Source of the DNA: CAG-217 sp963638105
Lineage (GTDB): Bacteria > Bacillota > Clostridia > Oscillospirales > Acutalibacteraceae
Assembly: GCA_963638105.1 (NCBI GenBank)
Contig: CAVHPP010000010.1
Coordinates: forward strand, 1 to 64,000
Direction: 5' to 3'
Length of the DNA: 64,000 nucleotides
In this document: one piece after another, positions 26,147 through 34,058 of the stretch
Layout of the letters: each line of letters opens with the position of its first letter
Position numbering within the stretch: the first letter of the stretch is position 1
The notes under the pieces: model-generated
The model's input: the letters and a program-made list of their open reading frames with translations, nothing else
The model's database searches: none
What the model was told of the DNA's origin: nothing
Program-made: the position numbers and the translations under genes

Positions 26147-28014
26147 GAAAAGAGATTGAAAAACTGCTGCAATCGGTGCAAAAACCGGCGCGCTATGCCG
26201 GCGGCGAACTGAACAGCGCAATGAAAGATAAAAGCAAAGTGGCGCTGCGCTATGCCTTTTGTTTCCCGGATACTTATGAGATCGGTATGAGCCACTTGGG
26301 AATGAAAATTCTTTACGGCGTAGCCAACGCTCGGGAGGACACTTGGTGCGAGCGGGTGTTTGCCCCGGCGGACGATATGGAGGCGTTGATGCGCGCCCAC
26401 GGCGAACCGCTGTTTGCCCTGGAAAGCGGCGACCCCATCAAGGATTTTGATATGATCGGCTTTACCATGCAGTACGAGCTGTCTTATACCAATATTCTTA
26501 ATATGCTGGATCTGGCGGGGGTGCCCTTGCGTGCCGAGGATCGAAAGTCGCTGACCCCCATTGTGGCCTTTGGCGGCCCCTGCGCCTGCAACCCGGAGCC
26601 GGTGGCGGAATTTGCGGATATTATCTTCCTGGGCGAAGGGGAGGAGACCACCAACACAGTGCTGGATCTGCTGAAAGAATGTAAAGAGAGCGGCAAGTCT
26701 AAGCAGGAATTTCTGGAAGCGGCTATGCACATTCAGGGCATTTATGTGCCGTCCTTTTATGAGGACAGCTACAACCCGGACGGCACCCTGCGCGCCCTGA
26801 CCCCCACCCACGGGGCACCGGCAACGGTGAAGAAGTCCATTGTGTCCGATATGAACCAGTGCTATTACCCGGACAGCTTTGTGGTGCCGTTTATTGACAT
26901 TGTCCACGACCGGGCAGTGGAAGAAATTTTTCGGGGCTGTATTCGCGGCTGCCGCTTTTGCCAGGCCGGGTTTATCTATCGCCCCATTCGGGAGAAGAGC
27001 GTGGAGACCATTAACCGCCAGTCCAAGGCGCTGATCGACTCTACCGGCTATGACGAGCTGTCCCTATGCTCTCTGTCCACCTCCGATCACAGTTGCGTCA
27101 ATGAAATGCTCACCTCCCTGATCGACTGGACCGTGCGGGACAAGATCAATTTGTCCCTGCCCAGCCTGCGGGTGGATAACTTTAGCGACGAGCTGGTGGA
27201 CAAGCTGTCCAAAGTGCGCCGCAGTGGGCTGACCTTTGCCCCGGAGGCGGGCACCCAGCGTATGCGGGATGTGATCAACAAGAATGTGACGGAAGAAGAA
27301 GTGCTGCGCACCTGTACTAAGGCTTTTGCCGGCGGCTGGACCTCCGTGAAGCTGTACTTTATGATGGGGCTGCCCACGGAGACGATGGAGGATATTGCCG
27401 GTATCGCTCAGCTGGCGGGCAAGGTGGTAGACGCCTACTATAACACCCCGGAGCACAAGAAAGGCTGCGCCGTCAGCGTGTCCGTGTCCTGCGCGTCCTT
27501 TATTCCCAAGCCCTTTACGCCGTTCCAGTGGGAGCCGGAGGACACCATGACCTCCTTAAAGGCCAAGCAGGCCCACTTGTTGGAGAGTGTGCCCAGCCGC
27601 AAAATCCGCGTGTCCTACCATGAAACGCCCACCTCGCTTTTAGAGGGCGTGCTGGCGCGGGGAGATCGGCGGCTGTCCAAGGTGCTGCTGCGGGCCTTTG
27701 AACTGGGCTGCAAGTTTGACTCCTGGGACGATCACTTTAACTTTGACGCCTGGATGCAGGCTTTTGAAGAATGCGGGCTGGACCCGGACTTCTATACCAA
27801 GCGGCGGCGCCCCTTTGAGGAGCTGCTGCCCTGGGATCATTTGGATTACGGCGTGTCTCGCAAGTTCCTGGAACTGGAGAACAAGCGGGCGCACCAAAAT
27901 GTGACCACGCCCCATTGCCGGATCCGCTGTGCCGGGTGCGGCGCCAACAAACTCAACGGAGGACATTGCGATGCAAGACCAGAAGTGGCACGAGATACGA
28001 CTGCGGTTCAGTAA
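26143..28014 (+). CDS. TIGR03960-type B12-binding radical SAM protein
   Basis: 623 residues. An N-terminal region resembling a B12-binding domain (FCFPDTYEIGMSHLGMK near residue 45, then FGGPCACNPEPVAEFAD) is followed by a radical-SAM core with the cluster motif CIRGCRFCQAG (CxxxCxxC spacing) near residue 268. Function unproven; the family is nearly always next to a DUF2344 (TIGR03936) gene, as here. The reading frame extends 393 bases upstream into the protease gene; the real ATG is 26143, inside the ATGA overlap. Overlaps the next gene by 44 bases. Confidence 0.92.
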   Translation: MRKEIEKLLQSVQKPARYAGGELNSAMKDKSKVALRYAFCFPDTYEIGMSHLGMKILYGVANAREDTWCERVFAPADDMEALMRAHGEPLFALESGDPIKDFDMIGFTMQYELSYTNILNMLDLAGVPLRAEDRKSLTPIVAFGGPCACNPEPVAEFADIIFLGEGEETTNTVLDLLKECKESGKSKQEFLEAAMHIQGIYVPSFYEDSYNPDGTLRALTPTHGAPATVKKSIVSDMNQCYYPDSFVVPFIDIVHDRAVEEIFRGCIRGCRFCQAGFIYRPIREKSVETINRQSKALIDSTGYDELSLCSLSTSDHSCVNEMLTSLIDWTVRDKINLSLPSLRVDNFSDELVDKLSKVRRSGLTFAPEAGTQRMRDVINKNVTEEEVLRTCTKAFAGGWTSVKLYFMMGLPTETMEDIAGIAQLAGKVVDAYYNTPEHKKGCAVSVSVSCASFIPKPFTPFQWEPEDTMTSLKAKQAHLLESVPSRKIRVSYHETPTSLLEGVLARGDRRLSKVLLRAFELGCKFDSWDDHFNFDAWMQAFEECGLDPDFYTKRRRPFEELLPWDHLDYGVSRKFLELENKRAHQNVTTPHCRIRCAGCGANKLNGGHCDARPEVARDTTAVQ

Positions 28015-28651
28015 AACCGGGCGGGCCAAGTACATTGGTCACCTGGATGTGAATCGGGTCATGTCCAGAGCCTTGCGCCGGGCGGAGATTCCCTTGTGGT
28101 TTACCGAGGGGTATAACCCCCACGCTTATATGCGCTTTTCGCTGCCCTTGTCCTTGGGGGTAGAGAGTGCCTGCGAGAGTATGGATATTCGATTGATAGA
28201 GCCCATGGAGCCGGAGGAGGTGCAGCGGCGCATGAACGCCGCCCTGCCGCCGGATATTCAAATTGAAGATGTGTTTTGTGACTTTCGGGACTGTACGGAG
28301 ATTGCCTTTTCCGATTACGACTTTACCCTGGCTTTTGACGATAATGCCGCAGCGGCGGAAAAGCTGCAAGCCGTATTGGACGCACCGCAGATCCTGGCGC
28401 TGAAAAAGGGCAAGGTAGGTCGCAAGCGGGTGATGAAGGAAGTGGATATCAAGACCTTTATTGACCGGTACAGTGTGGAGCTGACCCCTCAGGGGGTGGT
28501 GCTGCACCTGCGTTTGGCAGCCGGGCAGGAGAAAAATCTGAATCCTACGCTGCTGTGCGACACGCTGCTGCGCTTGGCGGACCTGCCCTGGGAATGGAAG
28601 CGGATCTACCGATTGAACCTGATGGATAAAGATTATCAGCCCTTTCAGTAA
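27971..28651 (+). CDS. TIGR03936 / DUF2344 family protein
   Basis: 226 residues. Begins HEIRLRFSKTGRAKYIGHLD and LWFTEGYNPHAYMRFSLPL, the conserved N-terminal half of this radical-SAM-associated family. In many Clostridia it is followed by ribonuclease G (rng) and rplU-rpmA; here rplS follows from its own promoter. Precise role unknown. GGAGGACAT upstream of ATG 27971 supports this start, inside the end of the radical-SAM gene. Confidence 0.9.
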   Translation: MQDQKWHEIRLRFSKTGRAKYIGHLDVNRVMSRALRRAEIPLWFTEGYNPHAYMRFSLPLSLGVESACESMDIRLIEPMEPEEVQRRMNAALPPDIQIEDVFCDFRDCTEIAFSDYDFTLAFDDNAAAAEKLQAVLDAPQILALKKGKVGRKRVMKEVDIKTFIDRYSVELTPQGVVLHLRLAAGQEKNLNPTLLCDTLLRLADLPWEWKRIYRLNLMDKDYQPFQ

Positions 28652-28658
28652 AAAACAC

Positions 28659-28687
28659 TTGCTTTTTTGCACCGAGTGTGCTAATAT
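28659..28687 (+). promoter_or_regulatory. Promoter for rplS
   Basis: TTGCTT (28659-28664), a 17-base spacer and TAATAT (28682-28687), starting a leader of about 120 bases. Confidence 0.65.
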
Positions 28688-28690
28688 ACT

Positions 28691-28810
28691 AACGCATTTA
28701 TTCCGTTGCGCTTCTTGCAACGAGCGAAATGCTCTGCGTTACAGGCATAACGAGGGTGGTCCTCTGGCAGATCTCTGTTAAGAACACCTCATAAATAAGA
28801 AGGAGGTTGT
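28691..28810 (+). promoter_or_regulatory. Structured 5' leader of rplS, candidate L19 autoregulatory RNA
   Basis: AACGCA (28691-28696) pairs with TGCGTT (28735-28740) and encloses two hairpins: CGTTGC/GCAACG (28704-28709 with 28717-28722) and GAGC/GCTC (28722-28725 with 28731-28734). Next comes GAGG/CCTC (28752-28755 with 28761-28764). ACCTC (28786-28790) can pair with GAGGT (28803-28807), covering the Shine-Dalgarno sequence. Ribosomal-protein leaders upstream of L19 genes are known in Firmicutes; a match to the L19 leader family was not checked. The position of the transcription start relative to the first helix is uncertain. Confidence 0.55.
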
Positions 28811-28815
28811 TATTG

Positions 28816-29193
28816 ATGAACGCACTTGATTTGATTGCTCAGAGCAGCATGAAAGAAGAAACACCTAAATTCCAGATCGGTGATACCGTTAAGGTTGCCG
28901 TAAAGATCCGCGAGGGTTCTCGTGAGCGTATCCAGATGTTTGAGGGTACTGTGATCGCCATTAAAGGCTCCGGTATCAGCAAGACCTTTACCGTGCGCCG
29001 CCTTTCTTACGGCGTAGGTATTGAGCGTGTATTCCCGCTGCATTCTCCCAACGTAGAGAGCGTGCAGGTGATCCGCTCCGGTAAGGTTCGTCGTGCAAAG
29101 CTGTATTACCTGCGTGACCGTGTGGGTAAGGCTGCTAAGGTGAAGGAGAACTTGCAGAGAGATAACGCTGCAAAGGCTGCCGACGCTGAGTAA
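28816..29193 (+). CDS. rplS: 50S ribosomal protein L19
   Basis: 125 residues, about ten longer than usual because of a C-terminal tail ending DNAAKAADAE. The core shows FQIGDTVKVAVKIREGSRERIQ, FEGTVIA and RRLSYGVGIERVFPLHSPN. It lies at the 30S-50S interface. ATG 28816 is set by AGGAGG at 28801-28806; a TTG at 28807 would be too close. Transcribed from its own promoter with a structured leader and a terminator. Confidence 0.97.
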   Translation: MNALDLIAQSSMKEETPKFQIGDTVKVAVKIREGSRERIQMFEGTVIAIKGSGISKTFTVRRLSYGVGIERVFPLHSPNVESVQVIRSGKVRRAKLYYLRDRVGKAAKVKENLQRDNAAKAADAE

Positions 29194-29206
29194 GACACAT
29201 AAAAAA

Positions 29207-29240
29207 TGCTTCTGTTACCTTGGTGACAGGAGCTTTTTTT
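29207..29240 (+). terminator. Rho-independent terminator after rplS
   Basis: Stem GCTTCTGTTACC/GGTGACAGGAGC (with G-T pairs), then TTTTTTT. Confidence 0.9.
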
Positions 29241-29242
29241 AT

Positions 29243-29271
29243 TTGCCTTTTTTCGCGGTGTATGGTAAACT
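29243..29271 (+). promoter_or_regulatory. Possible promoter for rbgA-rnhB-yraN
   Basis: TTGCCT (29243-29248), a 17-base spacer and TAAACT (29266-29271), overlapping the end of the rplS terminator tract. Confidence 0.5.
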
Positions 29272-29301
29272 GGGGGCAGTAAGTAAGGACAGGTAAAGAT
29301 A

Positions 29302-30168
29302 ATGGCTGATTTTCAAAAACAAAAGGTACAGTGGTTCCCGGGCCATATGGCAAAGACCCGGCGCCAGATCAAGGAAATGCTGCCTCTGGTGGACGGGGTG
29401 GTGGAGCTGCTGGACGCCCGCGTGCCGTATAGCTCCGCCAACCCGGAGCTGGACACTTTGGTGCGGGGCAAGCCCCGGATCGTGCTGCTGAATAAATGCG
29501 ATGTGGCAGACCCGGCGGCCACCAAGCGCTGGATTGCCGCCTTTGAGGCGCAGGGCAAGACTGCTCTGGCCGTGGATTGCCGCAGCGGCAAGGGACTGTC
29601 CGCCTTTTTGCCTACGGTGCAGCAGGTACTGAAAAAGACCATTGAGAAGAACGCCCAGCGAGGTATGGCCGGCAAGCCCCTGCGGCTGATGGTGGTGGGT
29701 ATTCCCAACACCGGTAAAAGCTCCTTTATCAACCGTATGGCCGGTAAAAACCGCGCCAAGGTGGCCGATAAGGCCGGTGTCACCCGGCAAAATCAGTGGT
29801 TCGCTGTGGGCGGCGGCATTGAGTTGCTGGACACCCCCGGCGTGCTGTGGCCTAAGTTTGACGATCCGGAAGTAGGGGACCGGCTGGCGTTTATCGGCTC
29901 TGTAAAAGATGAAGTCACAGACCTGGAGACCTTGACCTGCCGTTTGCTGGAGGTGCTGGGGCGCACCCGACCGCAGGCCATTACCCAGCGGTACGGCATT
30001 GAGGCAGACGAGTATATGCAGGGATGGGAAATACTGGAAGCCATCGGCCGCAAGCGCGGTTTTTTAATGCGGGGCGGCGAGATCGACTATAACCGCGCCG
30101 CAGTGATTGTGGCGGATGAATTTAGAGGAGGAAAGCTGGGGCGCATGACCCTGGAACTGCCGGAATGA
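29302..30168 (+). CDS. rbgA: Ribosome biogenesis GTPase YlqF
   Basis: 288 residues. Circularly permuted GTPase required for a late step of 50S assembly. It begins VQWFPGHMAKTRR. The permuted motif order is visible: G4 LLNKCDVADP (near residue 55), G5-like DCRSGKG (near 94), then G1 GIPNTGKSSF (near 134) and G3 LLDTPGVLWP (near 176). The C-terminal domain (about 215-288) binds rRNA. It begins a three-gene run with 4-base overlaps, rbgA-rnhB-yraN, a standard Firmicutes order after rplS. Confidence 0.96.
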   Translation: MADFQKQKVQWFPGHMAKTRRQIKEMLPLVDGVVELLDARVPYSSANPELDTLVRGKPRIVLLNKCDVADPAATKRWIAAFEAQGKTALAVDCRSGKGLSAFLPTVQQVLKKTIEKNAQRGMAGKPLRLMVVGIPNTGKSSFINRMAGKNRAKVADKAGVTRQNQWFAVGGGIELLDTPGVLWPKFDDPEVGDRLAFIGSVKDEVTDLETLTCRLLEVLGRTRPQAITQRYGIEADEYMQGWEILEAIGRKRGFLMRGGEIDYNRAAVIVADEFRGGKLGRMTLELPE

Positions 30169-30770
30169 TGGAATGGACAGCATTTGAAGATCAGGCCCGC
30201 ACAGAGGGCTACACCTGCATCTGTGGTATTGATGAAGCCGGGCGAGGTCCCTTGGCAGGTCCTGTGTACGCGGCGGCGGTGGTGCTCCGCCCGGGGCAGG
30301 TGATTGAGGGGGTCAACGACTCCAAAAAACTCAGCGAAAAGAAGCGGGAGGCTCTGTTTGACACCATTTGCAGCCAGTGCGCCGCTTATGGTATCGGCTC
30401 CGCCACAGAAAAAGAAATTGATGAGATCAATATTCTCAATGCCACTTACCTTGCCATGCAGCGAGCGGTAGCCGCCCTGCCGGTGCAGCCGGACTGCGCC
30501 CTGGTAGACGGCAACCGTGCACCGGACTTGCCCTTGGAGGTGCGCACGATCATTAAGGGTGATGCCCAAAGCGCCAGCATAGCGGCAGCGTCTATTTTGG
30601 CTAAGGTCAGCCGGGATCGCTATATGCTGCAAATGGCAGAACAGTATCCCCAGTATGCTTTTGAAAAGCATAAGGGCTACGGCACCAAACTGCATTATGA
30701 ACGGCTGGAGCAGTACGGGATCAGCCCCATTCACCGGCTGTCATTCCTGAAGAAATGGATGAACCGATGA
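30165..30770 (+). CDS. rnhB: Ribonuclease HII
   Basis: 201 residues. Cuts RNA in RNA-DNA hybrids and single ribonucleotides in DNA. Catalytic Asp and Glu lie in CGIDEAGRGPLAGP; further acids are in ALVDGNRAP and near SILAKVSRDRYM. The C-terminal HKGYGTKLHYE is conserved. Start at ATG 30165 within the ATGA overlap, or ATG 30168. Confidence 0.96.
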   Translation: MMEWTAFEDQARTEGYTCICGIDEAGRGPLAGPVYAAAVVLRPGQVIEGVNDSKKLSEKKREALFDTICSQCAAYGIGSATEKEIDEINILNATYLAMQRAVAALPVQPDCALVDGNRAPDLPLEVRTIIKGDAQSASIAAASILAKVSRDRYMLQMAEQYPQYAFEKHKGYGTKLHYERLEQYGISPIHRLSFLKKWMNR

Positions 30771-31129
30771 TCCGGCCGGAATACTACGGCAAGTACGGCG
30801 AGCTGGAGGCTGCCCGGTACTTGCAAAAGCAGGGCTACAAGTTATTTGATGTGAACTACCGTTGCCGTTTTGGCGAGATCGACCTGATATGTACCAAGGG
30901 GCGTTACCTGGTGTTTGTGGAGGTCAAAACCCGCAGTGAGGGCGCCATTGCCGACCCGGCAGAATTCGTAGACCAATACAAGCAGGAGCGGATCATTCAA
31001 ACCGCCAAGCTGTTTTTGGCCCAAAATCCAACGGAAAAGCAGCCCAGATTTGATGTAATTGAAGTGTTTTTACAAAAGGACGGCACAAAATCCGTAAAAC
31101 ACCTTGAAAATGCCTTTACATTGGTATAA
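30767..31129 (+). CDS. YraN family (UPF0102) endonuclease-like protein
   Basis: 120 residues. Restriction-endonuclease-like fold with the acidic/lysine signature spread over NYRCRFGEIDLI and VFVEVKTRS (Asp, Glu-x-Lys). No well-established function; it almost always follows rnhB. ATG 30767 forms an ATGA overlap with rnhB and is preferred over ATG 30755. Confidence 0.9.
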   Translation: MIRPEYYGKYGELEAARYLQKQGYKLFDVNYRCRFGEIDLICTKGRYLVFVEVKTRSEGAIADPAEFVDQYKQERIIQTAKLFLAQNPTEKQPRFDVIEVFLQKDGTKSVKHLENAFTLV

Positions 31130-31132
31130 AAT
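31104..31132 (+). promoter_or_regulatory. Possible promoter for thrC inside the end of yraN
   Basis: TTGAAA (31104-31109), a 17-base spacer and TAAAAT (31127-31132), 50 bases before the thrC start. Confidence 0.5.
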
Positions 31133-31182
31133 ATTCTGCAAGAAAAACGAAATCACAACCCCCAACGAATAGGAGAGCGTGT

Positions 31183-32679
31183 ATGCTATATACTTCAACA
31201 AGAAACAACAAGATCCGTGTAACCGCAGCCCAGGCCATTGCCCAGGGGATCAGCGAGGAGGGCGGCCTGTTTGTGCCGGTGGAACTGCCTCACTTCTCTA
31301 TGGATACGGTACGGGAGATGATGGAGATGTCCTACATTGACCGGGCCAAGACCGTGCTGCGCACCTTCCTGACGGACTTTTCCGATGAGGAGCTGAATGA
31401 CTGCGTAGAGGGCGCTTACCGGGCAGATAAGTTTTCCAGCCCCGCTGTGGCACCTACGGTGAATATCGGCGGCAAGGAAAACATCTTAGAGCTGTGGCAC
31501 GGTCCCACCTGCGCCTTTAAGGATATGGCGCTCCAGCTGCTGCCCTACCTGATGACCGTATCTGCCAAAAAGACTGCCGAGGGCAAGACCATTGTGATCC
31601 TGGTGGCCACCTCCGGTGATACCGGCAAGGCGGCGTTAGAGGGCTTTAAGGATGTTGACAAGACCAAGATTCTGGTGTTTTACCCGGTGGACGGCGTGTC
31701 GCCTATGCAGAAGCTGCAAATGACCACCCAGGAGGGTGAGAATGTGGCAGTTTGCGCCATTCACGGCAATTTTGACGACGCCCAGAGCGCCGTTAAGTCC
31801 ATTTTTACCAATGACGAAATCAAGGCGGAGCTGGCAAAGAAGAATATGATGTTCTCTTCTGCCAATTCGATTAACTGGGGCCGTCTGGTGCCGCAGATCG
31901 TCTATTACTTCTCCGCGTATGCGGACCTGTGCAAAATGGGTCAGCTGCAAGTAGGCGAGCCCATGAATGTGGTGGTGCCCACCGGCAACTTCGGCAACAT
32001 TTTGGCCGGGTATTACGCCAAGCACATGGGCCTGCCTATTCAGACCATGGTTTGCGCCTCCAATACCAACAATGTACTGACAGATTTCCTGAAAACCGGC
32101 ACCTATGACCGGAACCGGGACTTTTACGCCACCACCTCTCCCTCTATGGATATTCTCATTAGCTCCAACCTGGAGCGGCTGCTGTACCACATGAGCGGCG
32201 AGAGCGACGCTGCCGTGCGCGGCTGGATGACCCAACTGGCGGAGAACGGCAAATACACGGTAGAGCCGGAAGTGATGGCAAAGATCCAAAAGGAGTTTGC
32301 CGCCGGTTACTGTGATGAGGCCGCTGTGGCGGATACCATTCACAAGACCTATACCGATCAGAACTACCTGTGCGACACCCACACCGCCGTGGCTGTAAAG
32401 GTGTACCGGGACTATGTAGCCCAGACCGGCGACGATTTGCCTACGGTGATCGACTCCACCGCCTCTCCCTATAAGTTCTCCAAGAGCGTGCTCACCGCCG
32501 TGCTGGAGGGCAATACCCCGCAGTTGGATGAGTTCGATATGGTAGAGGAACTGCACCGGGTTACCGGCGCTGCCGTACCCAAGCCCCTGGCGGCGCTGAA
32601 GGACAAGACCGTGCGCTTTACCCAGGTGTGCGACCGGGAGAATATGAGCCAAATGGTCTTTCAGCTGCTGAACCTGTAA
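31183..32679 (+). CDS. thrC: Threonine synthase
   Basis: 498 residues, the long form of the family. PLP enzyme converting O-phosphohomoserine to threonine. N-terminal LYTSTRNNKIRVTAAQAI and GISEEGGLFVP are typical; the PLP lysine is in GPTCAFKDMALQLLPY near residue 112; the phosphate loop region includes VATSGDTGKAALEGF and PTGNFGNILAG. TAGGAGAG sets the ATG. No thrA/thrB neighbours. Followed by the hairpin-dense gap. Confidence 0.95.
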   Translation: MLYTSTRNNKIRVTAAQAIAQGISEEGGLFVPVELPHFSMDTVREMMEMSYIDRAKTVLRTFLTDFSDEELNDCVEGAYRADKFSSPAVAPTVNIGGKENILELWHGPTCAFKDMALQLLPYLMTVSAKKTAEGKTIVILVATSGDTGKAALEGFKDVDKTKILVFYPVDGVSPMQKLQMTTQEGENVAVCAIHGNFDDAQSAVKSIFTNDEIKAELAKKNMMFSSANSINWGRLVPQIVYYFSAYADLCKMGQLQVGEPMNVVVPTGNFGNILAGYYAKHMGLPIQTMVCASNTNNVLTDFLKTGTYDRNRDFYATTSPSMDILISSNLERLLYHMSGESDAAVRGWMTQLAENGKYTVEPEVMAKIQKEFAAGYCDEAAVADTIHKTYTDQNYLCDTHTAVAVKVYRDYVAQTGDDLPTVIDSTASPYKFSKSVLTAVLEGNTPQLDEFDMVEELHRVTGAAVPKPLAALKDKTVRFTQVCDRENMSQMVFQLLNL

Positions 32680-32694
32680 CAGAAGAAAAAGATA

Positions 32695-32718
32695 GCAGGA
32701 TATCATGCGATACCCTGC
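32695..32718. repeat. GCAGGATATC palindrome, copy 1
   Basis: GCAGGATATC-ATGC-GATACCCTGC; one stem mismatch compared with the copy at 32999. Sixteen bases after the thrC stop, with no T tract behind it. Confidence 0.7.
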
Positions 32719-32777
32719 CTCAGACTGTCGATAAAGTGGCTAAATCGCGCCATGCTGTAAAATTCAAATAGAATATT

Positions 32778-32802
32778 TGTAGGGCAGGGGCTTGCTCCTG
32801 CC
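32778..32802. repeat. TGTAGGG-type hairpin, divergent copy
   Basis: TGTAGG then GGCAGGGGC, TT and GCTCCTGCC: the same TGTAGG opening and the same position of the hairpin as at 20241 and 20307, with a different stem sequence. Confidence 0.5.
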
Positions 32803-32832
32803 GAAGGTGTTCTATATTGTCTGCTGTTTTGA

Positions 32833-32867
32833 AAAAGTGGCTTGAACATCGAGTTCAAGCCACTTTT
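32833..32867 (+). terminator. Long-stem hairpin, probable terminator
   Basis: Perfect 14-bp stem AAAAGTGGCTTGAA/TTCAAGCCACTTTT with a 7-base loop. The stem ends in TTTT on both strands, so it could act in both directions. Confidence 0.65.
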
Positions 32868-32955
32868 GGCGCTTTTCGTTTTTTGCTCAGGGGCGGTACT
32901 GTTGTACAGCACCCATTCGCAAAATACGAAATTTATCTCACTTTCTCGATGTCTG

Positions 32956-32997
32956 CCAGCGTGTAGAAATTTATACTTAGCTTCTTCTACACGCTGG
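32956..32997. repeat. Long inverted repeat hairpin
   Basis: Perfect 13-bp arms CCAGCGTGTAGAA and TTCTACACGCTGG around a 16-base AT-rich loop; no T tract follows. Confidence 0.7.
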
Positions 32998-32998
32998 G

Positions 32999-33022
32999 GC
33001 AGGATATCATGCGATATCCTGC
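32999..33022 (+). terminator. GCAGGATATC palindrome, copy 2 with T tract
   Basis: Perfect 10-bp stem GCAGGATATC/GATATCCTGC with loop ATGC, followed by CTTTTTCGTCTTTTT. It would stop plus-strand transcripts before they run into the DUF1540 gene. Confidence 0.7.
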
Positions 33023-33035
33023 CTTTTTCGTCTTT

Positions 33036-33203
33036 TTACTTGCAAGAACAGCCGTCGCAGCACTGGAAGGTCTCGCACGCGGTGTCCGTAGAGGTTTTTG
33101 CGTTTTGCGTGCCCACCTGAATATGACCGGCGGTGCAGCAGTCGGAGCCATCGTGGTACTTGCAGTTCTTGACTTCACAGGAAATGCCTTTGATCTCGTC
33201 CAT
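33036..33203 (-). CDS. DUF1540 small cysteine-rich protein
   Basis: 55 residues starting MDEIKGISCEVKNCKYHDG, with cysteines in CCTAGHIQVG, ACETFQCC and CSCK. DUF1540 proteins are short, metal-binding-like proteins common in Clostridia; their role is unknown. The start is ATG at 33203 with GGGAG upstream; a 177-residue in-frame reading from 33569 runs antisense through the phosphoesterase gene and is rejected. Convergent with thrC and divergent from the phosphoesterase. Confidence 0.85.
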   Translation of the reverse strand: MDEIKGISCEVKNCKYHDGSDCCTAGHIQVGTQNAKTSTDTACETFQCCDGCSCK

Positions 33204-33269
33204 TTTTTTCACTCCCTTCCCGCATAGTTTGTGCAGGTGCGGGTATTTTATACGGAAAAGAGGTGCCTT

Positions 33270-33956
33270 ATGGCGCTGTATGCCATTGCAGATACCCATT
33301 TGTCCTTTGGCACGGACAAGCCCATGGACAGCTTTCCCGGCTGGAGCGATTATACCGCTCGCTTGGCGGCCAATTGGCGCCATTTGGTGGAGCCGCAGGA
33401 TACGGTGGTGATCGCCGGGGACATTAGCTGGGCCATGAAATTCTCGGAATGTACGGCTGATTTTGCCTTTTTGAACGATCTGCCCGGGCAAAAAATCTTG
33501 CTCAAGGGCAATCACGACTATTGGTGGAACACCAAACGCAAAATGGACCTGTATTTGCAGGAAAATCATTTTGATACTTTACAGATTTTGCATAATCAGG
33601 CGATCCCTTACGGCGATGTGGCCCTGTGCGGCAGCCGGGGTTGGTTCTTTGAGGACGCACCGGAGGCCCAGGACGAGAAAGTGCTGGCCAGGGAAGTAGG
33701 GCGTATTCGTATGTCGTTGGAGGCGGCAGGGGACAGAGAAAAGATCGTTTTTCTCCATTATCCGCCGGTGACTACCGGGAATGCCTGCGCGCCGATCGTA
33801 GAACTGTTGCGGCAGTACGGCGTGCAAAAGTGCTATTACGGCCATCTGCACGGTGCAGCCGCCCGGTTTGCTTTTGAGGGGGCGTATCAGGGCATTGATT
33901 TTCGCCTGATCTCTGCCGACCGTCTGGCGTTTACCCCCTTATTTATCTGCAAATGA
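33270..33956 (+). CDS. Metallophosphoesterase
   Basis: 228 residues. The calcineurin-like motif order is complete: Asp/His in ADTHLSFG, Asp in IAGDISWAMK, GNHDYWWNTKR, the single His in FLHYPPVT and GHLHG. The binuclear metal site is therefore intact. Substrate unknown; similar clostridial proteins are annotated only as phosphoesterases. ATG 33270 follows AAAAGAGGTG; an upstream ATG at 33231 has no ribosome site. Confidence 0.9.
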   Translation: MALYAIADTHLSFGTDKPMDSFPGWSDYTARLAANWRHLVEPQDTVVIAGDISWAMKFSECTADFAFLNDLPGQKILLKGNHDYWWNTKRKMDLYLQENHFDTLQILHNQAIPYGDVALCGSRGWFFEDAPEAQDEKVLAREVGRIRMSLEAAGDREKIVFLHYPPVTTGNACAPIVELLRQYGVQKCYYGHLHGAAARFAFEGAYQGIDFRLISADRLAFTPLFICK

Positions 33957-33986
33957 GCAGAAAAGCCAAATAATATAAATACTTGC

Positions 33987-34015
33987 TTGAAATTAAGAAA
34001 TAGATATGTTATAAT
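33987..34015 (+). promoter_or_regulatory. Promoter for tig
   Basis: TTGAAA (33987-33992), a 17-base spacer and TATAAT (34010-34015). No CtsR or CIRCE operator was recognised. Confidence 0.8.
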
Positions 34016-34058
34016 GCCAAATCGGTGATATTAGATAAATTTTGAGGAGGTCAAAGCA

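Larger units (their letters stand above)
32680..33035. other. Hairpin-dense gap between convergent genes, no gene seen
   Basis: About 356 bases between the ends of thrC (plus) and the DUF1540 gene (minus). It contains two copies of one palindrome, one TGTAGGG-type hairpin and two long-stem hairpins, each listed. No reading frame has family features or a ribosome site. Confidence 0.6.
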
